Part shown: piece by piece, positions 56,215 to 64,000 of the stretch
How positions within the stretch are numbered: position 1 is the first letter of the stretch
Layout of the letters: every line of letters begins with the position of its first letter
From: Tetradesmus obliquus
Lineage: Eukaryota > Chlorophyta > Chlorophyceae > Sphaeropleales > Scenedesmaceae
DNA length: 64,000 nucleotides
Reading direction: 5' to 3'
Assembly: GCA_030272155.1 (NCBI GenBank)
Contig: CP126194.1
Location: 1,302,001 to 1,366,000, forward strand
Program-made: the position numbers and the translations under genes
Notes under the pieces: generated by a model
Told to the model about the DNA's origin: nothing
Databases searched by the model: none
The model's input: the letters and a program-made list of their open reading frames with translations, nothing else

Positions 56215-57956
56215 TCACGCCATCCCTGTGACTATCACCTGTATGTGCAGGCAGCCGTCAGCATGCACAGCGTGAGCAGCTCGCAGCTGCTGCTTAGCCT
56301 CCTGCCATGCTGTGGTCCCGCCATTGAACACAAAGGTCGTCACACCCCAGTTCCTGTTCTGCCCAAAGTAAGCCTCAATCCTGCAGTTGTCAACGGCGTC
56401 AGCAGCACGTCTGGAGCCTGCTCTCAGGAGCAGATACCTACAGTCTATTTTGCAGAGCTGTTGCTTGTAAGCAGTCAGGTACACATAGCAGCCGAGCGTG
56501 ACATTTTTGGCTGATGCTGTGCGTTCTTGGCTGCTGCTTGCAGGCTCTTGGTCCTCCTCAGCTTCCAGGGCCAAGTAGCAGCTGCTGCCCTGCCATGTGT
56601 AGACTTTGCTCTGCAGCTCTTCACACCTGTTTTCTGCAACTCTCTGCTCAAACATCACCTTTACATCCTGCAGCTTCACGTGCCAGTCGATGACCAGCTG
56701 CTGCATGCTGGAGGCCGGCCGCGCCGGCAGGAACCAGCCTGGGTACTCGCGGCGTGTGGGGCTGCTGTCAATTTCCTCGACCAGCTGGCTGCCTGCTGCG
56801 CTGCATGCGGCTGCATTTAGCAGGTGGCCCAGGCCAAAAGCCTCGACAACGTCCTCAGGGTGCTGCAGGAGCACGGTTGTGATGTACAGGTGGCTGCACC
56901 GAGGCATCCGCACCAGACTCGCCTGCAAGCGGGCAGGGTGGGCCCACAGGTTCAGAGGTAAGACGGCAGCATAGGTCGCAAACTTCCTGCCAAGCAGCAG
57001 AACCATTACGTTGCTGAACTGCAGGGCTAGGCAGTTGCAGTTCTGCACTGGCATTGCAACACCTGTTGCTGTTCATCAGCTGGGTTGTTCTGGTACTAGA
57101 GCACTCACCAGCTGCTTCAAGTGCTCCGGGCTGATGTCCTTGTCTTCCGACCACTCGAGCAGTGCATGCGCTGCTGTGTTTTCCGATGCCACACGTGTGC
57201 GCTCATCGCGCAGCAGCTGCAGGAGCCCAGCATGCGGCAGGTCATATAGCAGCTGCTGCTTGCTGCCTTGCCGATCTGACTGGTCTGCAAACACCAGCTC
57301 CAGGTCGCCCAGTGTGTGCTGCAGCACATCTGCTGCTGCTGTATACACGTCCGCGAACGCTGCGTTGTCAGCGTAGACAGCGGGCAGCTCGTACACAGCC
57401 ACTACTGTCTCCCATAGCAGCTGCTCAACTGGTGTCTCCTTGAAGGCCCTGTTGACCGCAGCAACTGCTCCTGGCACTGCATACTTGTCTGCAAGCACCA
57501 GCAGCTGCAGCAGGGTGGCCTGCTGCTCTGTGCTGCGCAGGTCTGGTTGCTGCTGGTACATGCATCGCAGCAGCAGCCGGCCAACCTCCAGCTGCCCTGC
57601 AGGCACTTCTATGTTGATTCTCTGACCCTCTTGCTGGGAGCTGCTGCGCTCCAGTTGAGCATCTGGACAAAGCAGGAAGGGCAGCAGAGACAGCACGGCA
57701 CAGCACGTTGCAGATTACGCTCGGCAACCATCTGGGCTGTTCTGCATCCTTCGTGCTGCTCCAAGTCATTCACCTGGGCGCTCAGCACTTCGCTTGCAGC
57801 ACACACTGCTAACCGGTTCCCAGGCAGCACCAGCTCTTCCGCGCGCGATCGCTTGCGTCTGCTGCTTTTATCACATGCCATGGTGTTGGCCTGCACAATG
57901 ACTACGTCTAAGTCCGCCAGATCTTCCCTGCCATAGAAGCCTTCGAGGCCTGCCAT
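56215..57956 (-). CDS. BTB-BACK domain protein
   Basis: Likely a substrate adaptor of CUL3-type ubiquitin ligases, the usual role of BTB-BACK proteins; substrate unknown. Three exons with consistent phases, 57956-57719, 57662-57109 and 56922-56215, give 499 residues. The BTB fold runs from DLADLDVVIVQA through LPGNRLAVCAASEVLSAQVN to INIEVPAGQLEVGRLLLRCM. The helical LLQLLVLADKYAVPGAVAAV follows, and then a BACK-like region (LPHAGLLQLLRDERTRVASE, AAHALLEWSEDKDISPEHLK). The C-terminal third (YPGWFLPARPASSMQQLVID ... NWGVTTFVFNGGTTAW) may be a substrate-binding beta domain but is not recognised. Introns are short and free of echoes, unlike CAND1. Confidence 0.82.
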
Positions 57957-58810
57957 CACAAGAGCAGCCTGGAGTATAAAAATGGTACCTGGAGCTTGAC
58001 AGTTGCTCAACAAGGATCGACGAAGATGAACGTTGCAATGAACAGTCACCCAGGTAAATTGGAGTGCTGCTGCCGCAAGTTGGCGCCAAACTGGTTGCTT
58101 CAAACACAGCTCAACCCTAGGGTTGTGCAACAGCAACTGCTGCAGAAGTACCATGTACTGCTCGTGCTTGACAAGGAAGCCGCAGCAACGTACTCCACGC
58201 GCAATGGAGACCTGAATGAACTCCAGCACAAGCGCAGAGCCGCTATAACCGCTCGCCATGCAGCACAGTGCACACAAGTACAACAAAGCCTCGTCTAAAC
58301 ACTGGCAGAAGTTCAATTGCAGGGCCAGCAAGGAGCAGCACAAGGAGTTCCCCCAGAACCAACAGTCAAGCCAGCAACAACAATGCATTTGCCATTTGCA
58401 CTGCACACGCTGTTGACGACGCAGTGCGGGCACGCGTGCGTGACAACACACCATGTCCAGGCTGGAGTCGCTGTCCAGGGGGTACGGTGCTATGTATGCT
58501 GACAGTGCAACATACGGCAGTGAGAGGCATTTGGCCATCGTCACGCACGCAACATAGCAGGCTAGGCTGACAATTTAGTCAGCTCGAGACCAGGGTCACT
58601 CCTCCAAACAGGTGTTCAAAATCCAAGCCATGGCCTGTGCAAACAGCCGAGTCCAGCAGACGTAGCTTTTATGGACAACAGTTAACAGCACCAAACCTCC
58701 AGCAGAACCCAGGTGACACCAAACAACCCCTACCATCTGCAGCAAGTGCCATTTCTAATAAATTCCACTGTGAAGGACGCAGCTGCAGTCGAGGACAGCA
58801 ACTCACAACC
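57957..58810. other. Intergenic: BTB-BACK promoter side and TLC-gene 3' flank
   Basis: About 850 bases with only short, non-conserved frames. The BTB gene promoter should be here. No RNA gene or repeat is visible. Confidence 0.5.
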
Positions 58811-60540
58811 CTACTGCGCCTTGGCTGTCACCGCCTTTGCTGTACTGCTACTGCTGCTGCCCCGCACCGTCTCCAGCAGGATCTTCATCATCTTGCTGAA
58901 CCACCACGCATTCAACCCATTCATCACCAGAGTAGACAGCCGGTACACCCAGATCGCTGACATGGGCAGCGCAGCACCTGCTGGCGTTGCCAGCACGCGC
59001 ACCGAATCAACCCAGAACATGATACTCAGGAAGTTCCCCCACAGGATGCGGCACAGGAAGAACACAGCCATGCCTCCCAGGGCGTTGTATGCATAAAGTT
59101 TTGTGGTATCCTTGCCTATCTTGTACAGGAACCAGCGGAAGTGCATGAAGGGAGTGCTGAGCTCCCACATCAGGAAGCCGGCGCCTGCAGGACACCAAGG
59201 CAGAGCGAGTGAGCAGCTGCCAGCAGCATCCCAAAAGAGCATGCAGGTGTGCCAAGGAGTGGACATCGCACATGTGCACAGCACACACCGAATCGCTGCT
59301 CGACGCTCTACGAGGTGCCTTGGCGCCGCCACTGCACAATCGCATGTCTAACATCATGCATGTCTTGGGCGTGCTTTTGCAAAGCCACCCAACCCCCCAG
59401 CGCAGATACCCAAAAGAAAGTCATGCTCACAAGCACATGTTCCATACCTGTGGTGTATGCATACACGTACGTGTAGCTCTTTGCTGCCTCTACTCCGCTC
59501 ACTGCATCAGCAGCAGCCCGCCCCTCACCGTAGAAGTGCAGGTAGCCAGTGTGCGTCAGGAAGCTGTAGACCATGAGGCAGAAGACGCCATGCAGCAGGA
59601 AGTCCCAGCCCTCGTGCTTTATGCGGTACATGCACTCCAGCGTGTCGTATAAGAAGTAGCCGGCTGAGATGGCCATGACCAGCGTGGAGAAGTCGTCACG
59701 CGCCCAGATGGCGTTGCGGTTGTAGAAAGGGTCCAGCAGGATGAACAAGCCCAGCGGGATCTGCAGCAGCAGCAGTAGCAGCAGCAGCAGCAAGAGTAGC
59801 AGCAGCAGCAGCAGGGAAGAGATGGCAGTGCACACAGCTGTGTCAGAGCACCGCAGCAGCTGTGCCTGCAAGTGAGAGTGAGTGTGAGGTACAGGATGCT
59901 GCTGGTTCAACTGCTTGTGTAGCTGGTCTCGCACGTTGCAGGATCGCCGTCCTGCAGGTGTGTTGCTACCTGGAAGCTGTGCTGCACTGGCTAGTGCTAC
60001 TGCTCCTGGGGAGTGGCAGCGCCGGGTGGCATGTGTTGCAGCCACCTGTACTGCTGCCATTGCTGCTGCTGCATGCCATGTGTCCCAATTGTGCACACAT
60101 GGTGCATGCTAAGATACATCTTCTCAGCTGCTGCAGGAGTTCACTAGCCCCACACACAATGCGCTGGTTGCTGTGACGAGCACGTTGCACGCGGGAGTGT
60201 GTCTCGGCAGCATTGCTGCTGCTCTATATTGGCATGGCGCCAATCACATGCTAAGTTGGTCAAACCAACTGCAAGCATGCCAGTCTACACTGTTGCTTAA
60301 AGTGGCTGGTGGCCGGCTGTGAGGGTGGAAGCATCCAGTGCTGTGCTGCTGCTGCAGGCCCTGTGACCCGCACCTGAATGATGTTGTGCACAAAGCATAC
60401 CACACGAGGCATCATCTGTGTGGCTGTCGCCTCCTGCTTCTTTTTCTGTCCTGCAAGCTTTGGGTTGTTCTCCAGCAGCTGCAGGAAGAATGGCCTGATG
60501 ACCACATATGAAATCAGCTCCAGAGATGCCCATGCTAACC
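58811..60540 (-). CDS. TLC (TRAM-LAG1-CLN8) domain membrane protein, first exon not placed
   Basis: Exons 60540-60374, 59760-59529 and 59184-58811 join in phase and give about 257 residues. Exon 1 begins with a CTGCAG acceptor in phase 1, so a short upstream start exon is missing; I could not place it. The TLC pattern is seen as ELISYVVIRPFFLQLLENNP, PRVVCFVHNIIQIPLGLFIL, MAISAGYFLYDTLECMYRIK, HEGWDFLLHGVFCLMVYSFL, FLMWELSTPFMHFRWFLYKI and further membrane helices, ending in a Ser-rich tail. The double-His motif of ceramide synthases is replaced by L-H, so a TLCD-like lipid-related protein fits better than a ceramide synthase. The ER is the likely location, by family. Confidence 0.8.
59761..59815 (+). 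repeat. CAG/AGC-rich tract before TLC-gene exon
   Basis: Interrupted CAG/AGC repeats of about 55 bases lie directly upstream of the acceptor at 59760, reading CTG-rich on the coding strand. This is a common arrangement in the window and may serve as the pyrimidine-rich tract. Confidence 0.7.
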
Positions 60541-61320
60541 CTGCAGCAACAGAAGCAGAGCAGGAGCATCAACAATGAGTGGTGAGAAGCAGCAGGCGAG
60601 ACTAGCAGCCTTTGAAAACCAACAGCCGGTCTATGACATATGCATTCAAGGTTCATGGCTCAGCAAGAATCGTTGGGCCACATGGTCACAGCCGTTGGAG
60701 CTGCTTTACTGCCATACTGTGCCATACTGCCTGCCTGCACAAGGGGCACAGCCTGTGCTCATACCTAGCAAGCCAATTAACCTGGCAGTTTTGTAGGCAT
60801 GCGGATCATCTCGGAAGCTCTGGAAAGACATACTCGCTCTTGCACGGACAGCAAAATGTGTTGCCAGGGAATATCGTGAGCTGTGGGGCAGATATGGCTG
60901 CAAGCCACGGTTTTAACAAACAAAGACATCCATCACTTTCAAATTTCTATATGTAATCGCCGCAAGGCGGTTTCTGTGTGATGGCACTCAAGGTTTAACC
61001 AAGCCCCAGGGTTGTTCAAACCTTTGCGCCCTGAACTTCGGTCACAGCACACAACCGCCCGTTCTCTCTGACACAGATCGTGAATGTATCGTTTCGATGT
61101 TTTGCGCCAGCTGCCTTCTTGTGTCGTCGCAGCTGTGTGACCTGCCAGGCTGGCACAACAGGGACAGGCAGTGACTTGAAGGCAGACCTCTTACTAAGAT
61201 CTTTCGTTGCACTGCTGCATCGACTGCCAGGCGCTTGTCATAGGCCGCACAAACTTCTTGCGTAACAGTGGACGAGAAAACTGTGGCAATGACGGTGGTC
61301 CCATCTTCAGCCTTGCCAGC
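60541..61320. other. TLC-gene 5' region up to second transposon
   Basis: The missing start exon and promoter of the TLC gene are expected here. A candidate start (MSFQSFRDDPHAYKTA, minus strand near 60832) has the wrong phase for the known acceptor. Bases 61312-61320 (CTTGCCAGC) would be the left target duplication of the second transposon. Confidence 0.4.
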
Positions 61321-64000
61321 AGCTAAGTCACATGATAAGGGCTACCAACATGGGGTAGGAACTCCTAACCACAGCTGGTATGAAATATCACGCACTGCAG
61401 CGCAGCATTACTGCTGTAATGTATGTCTTTAAACATGGTACGCTCTTGTCCTAGCACAGCGGCCAAGCAGTAGGTGCTCATACACCAAGGAGGTATCCTC
61501 AATGCATATAACACATCCCATACGATCACTCGCACGTGACGATGGGGAGCGCTGAGCGCCCGTCGTCTGATAAAGGACGACAAAATTTACAACATGCCAT
61601 ACATGGCCACTAGGACAGTCAACTTTGTATGACAGTAGTACAAAACGGTAAAGCAGGCATACACATTCCCCCATTACATGCAATTTACACTACTGCCACT
61701 CCTGCTTCTTGCGAGGAAAACTTCAACTTCAATCTGAGCTACGGTGTCAACCAAGTGGCGTCACTGACAAGGTGTCACTACCCAGGCTACCAAGGACTAC
61801 AAGAGGATGGAAGACTGTCAGTGCCGTTGCCCCCGAAGGGCATCGTGGCTCTTCGGGACGGCGCTGACCAGGTGTTGTTATGGTTGCAGGTAATACTAGA
61901 CGACGTAGGAGCAGAAGCAGGAGCTGCACATGCTAATCTGAGGTTCAGCAGCCACGGTGGCCTTTCGGGGGACCACTTCTTGCCATGTGAGTGCGCATTA
62001 TGTTGCATGATGCTGATGCTTGTAATGAATGCAATTCGGCAACTTTCCTTATATAAGCAGGTGACTACGTGGCGCCCCCTCATCCCCCCCCCCCCCCCCC
62101 CCCCCCCAGCACCCAGCAGTGTTGACGCCAATTGATGACACTGCCTCCATGCATGCATCATGTAACATAAAGAATCAAACGCAACTAGAGATGACAGAGA
62201 GCATCCTTACTGTTGCTAAGTCACTGCTGCTGCAAGTCATGCCACAGTGACTTTCTGTGTGAAATACATTAGCATAGCATACCATCATGGTATCCCGACA
62301 GCACACCCTGCTTCAACACATGAAAGGATGTTATTGATACTTGTCCGAAGTAGTAATAGGTAGCAGCCGTGGGACGTAATCATGTTTTTACGTTAGAACA
62401 GCCCATTCAAACCTGCGTGACAGGTTCGCGCTGCTACAATGGCGTCAGGAATGAATGTGCAGTTTGATCGCCGCCTTGCTGTACTTTCTGGATGCTGCTA
62501 TTGCGTACGGTGCCAAAGCGGAAGCAGACTAGACAGTGAGGCAGGTGCATTTGGCTGGTGGCGACAACATTGCGCACAAACGAACGCATAAGTGCCTGAC
62601 TTTATATTTTTACGCTTTTAACGATGACGAAGCGCAGCAGCGCGCGCCAGCAAGCAAGAAGGTGGGCTGCAGGCAGTTGGTTGACAAATGCTACCTGCTC
62701 AGCTTGCAGCGCGAACTCTGTTGATGTCAACACTCAATGCTTGGGACTAAATACCACGGGTTTGACATATCCGCAGCTGGCGAAACTCACCAAGGCTGCA
62801 GCACAGGCGCTTGGCAAGCAGCAGCAGAAGAAGAAGCAACAGCAGCAGCAGCAGCACCCAGCTAAGCAGCCGCGCCAGCGCAGTAACCAGTCTGAGACGG
62901 GCAGTGTTGCTGAGCAGGAACCAGCATCAGGTGGCAGTGCCGCTGCTGCTAGCCATGGGCGGTGTCAGGCCAGAAGCCAGAAGAAGACCAAGAAACAGCT
63001 GAACATCAGCAACCTGAGGGCACGTCTGCATATGGGTGTGCAGAGGCGCAGCATGAAGATGCGAGCTGCTCCTGGTGGGGCTACTGACGTGGTGGTGTTC
63101 GTGCACTTTCCCCTTGGCCTGAATGGCAAGCTGCGCACTGTGTTCCAGGGGGTGACAAAGCAGCAGGCAGGTGCCATCCTTGGCGCGCTGATAGAAACGA
63201 CGGGCTGGGAAGACGATCGCCTGGAGGCCAAGTACCAGGAACTTGTCTCAGGTGCGGTGGTACACTGGAGCGTCCCCGCAAGGGCTGTGCCTATTGCAGA
63301 AATTCTCTTGTGTTCCTTTGCAGCGCATGGATGTGCATCAACCCCATCAAACACTATCATGCTGCACTGTATGAAGCTACTGTCCCCCCACTGTTGTGCC
63401 TGAAAGCACCTGCGTGGGTCTCACCTTCCCGTGTGCTGCTGCTTCTGCATTGCTGCACTACTCTGCTCCTCACAGGTGGCGAAGACAGTGCTGAGCACGA
63501 TGTTCAGGGGCAGCAGCTGGAGCAGGACGCCAGCAGTGACGCTGACAGTGAGTTGTGCAGTGAGGCGGAGACAGCGGAGGAAGGAGAAGCAGACGCAGAG
63601 GACGAGCAACAGCAGCAGCAGCAAGGACGGCGGCTGCGGCGCCTGCAGCAGACTGGCAGCCGTCGCGCAGCAGAGCATGCAGAGCAGCAGCAGCAGCGCG
63701 CCAATGATGCAGCAGTTCTGCAGGAGGTCGACGAGGTTGTTGCAAACGCGTGTGGCGGCATGCGCGAAGCAGTCATGGCAGTGCTCACTGGTGGGTTTGC
63801 CAGCAGAATGTGTACGTGTGATGTGGGTGCAGGTATCAGGCGTGCACAAGAATGCAGATGTAACTGCCTGAAGCTGTTGCAGTATGCTTGTATGGGTTGT
63901 GCATGTTCAAAAAACCATATCAATGCGTTGAAAAGCTGGTGGTGCGTGTCGGTCAATATGGCAGTTGCTGTGCTGTGAAGCACCAATAAGGAACGTGCCT
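61321..64000. mobile_element. Second KDZ element copy, cut by window end
   Basis: Begins with the same terminal repeat as 5945 and follows the first copy base for base, offset 55,376 (55,377 after the poly-C tract), to the window end, equivalent to 8623 in copy 1. The one difference I found is 24 versus 23 C in the poly-C run. Left flanks differ outside the element apart from the four adjacent bases CAGC. The transposase of this copy lies outside the window. Confidence 0.93.
62624..63790 (+). CDS. Accessory gene, second copy, exons 1-2 only
   Basis: Exons 62624-63251 and 63476-63790 equal exons 1-2 of the gene at 7247, encoding the basic/Gln-rich N-terminus and the acidic Gln-rich linker. 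Exons 3-5 (DEK_C-like region onward) would start about 120 bases beyond the window. No amino-acid difference from copy 1 was seen. Confidence 0.72.

Noticed and set aside
58811..60540. Ceramide synthase identity for the TLC gene
   Set aside because: The consecutive His-His motif of the synthase family is not present (L-H instead), so only the wider TLC family is claimed.
5945..64000. The duplicated 2.7-kb segment as an assembly or haplotype duplication
   Set aside because: Both copies begin at the same base, which is also the inverted end at 18240, and the flanking DNA differs, so transposition explains it better; long reads are still needed to exclude a scaffold error.

Overview
This is a window of nuclear DNA from a green alga. 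The inference rests on intron-rich genes with GT-AG introns and CAG/GCA-rich low complexity, an RbcX Rubisco chaperone with an N-terminal extension that looks like a plastid transit peptide, and a delta-tubulin gene, which is typical of lineages that build triplet basal bodies. A chlorophycean is my best guess; no species is claimed. Coding exons were joined by hand from conserved protein blocks and phase-compatible splice sites.

Layout. 1-5385 (-): translation initiation factor eIF3b, 3' end outside the window. 5945-18240: a complete 12.3-kb DNA transposon with about 60-bp terminal inverted repeats and a 9-bp target duplication. It carries a broken KDZ-family transposase (-) and a Gln-rich accessory gene with a DEK_C-like domain (+). 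18387-20352 (-): secreted/membrane jacalin-like protein. 20715-29219 (-): delta-tubulin, 10 exons, whose third intron holds a tRNA-Leu(CAG) and a LINE-type reverse transcriptase. 29816-31124 (-): multi-pass membrane protein of unknown function. 32362-35044 (+): alpha/beta hydrolase. 36283-38437 (-): RbcX. 38899-53842 (+): CAND1, a 24-exon gene encoding about 1,242 residues with every intron phase consistent. 56215-57956 (-): BTB-BACK protein. 58811-60540 (-): TLC-domain membrane protein, 5' exon not placed. 61321-64000: start of a second, almost identical copy of the KDZ transposon, cut by the window end.

The most unusual pattern is shared by eIF3b, delta-tubulin, the hydrolase, RbcX and especially CAND1. 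Many introns contain one to five extra partial copies ('echoes') of the edge of the neighbouring exon together with its splice site. Copies of exon 3' ends lie downstream of the true exon, and copies of exon 5' ends lie upstream, commonly at about 100-140-bp spacing. The BTB, TLC, jacalin-like and unknown membrane genes, and the two transposon genes, lack them as far as I can see.

The host genes do not form a functional unit. They are ordinary housekeeping genes (translation, cullin-ligase control, Rubisco assembly, basal bodies) interrupted by mobile DNA. Frame breaks in the jacalin-like and unknown membrane genes, one of them at a G-run, suggest either decay or leftover indel errors in the assembly, and the two cannot be separated from the sequence alone.
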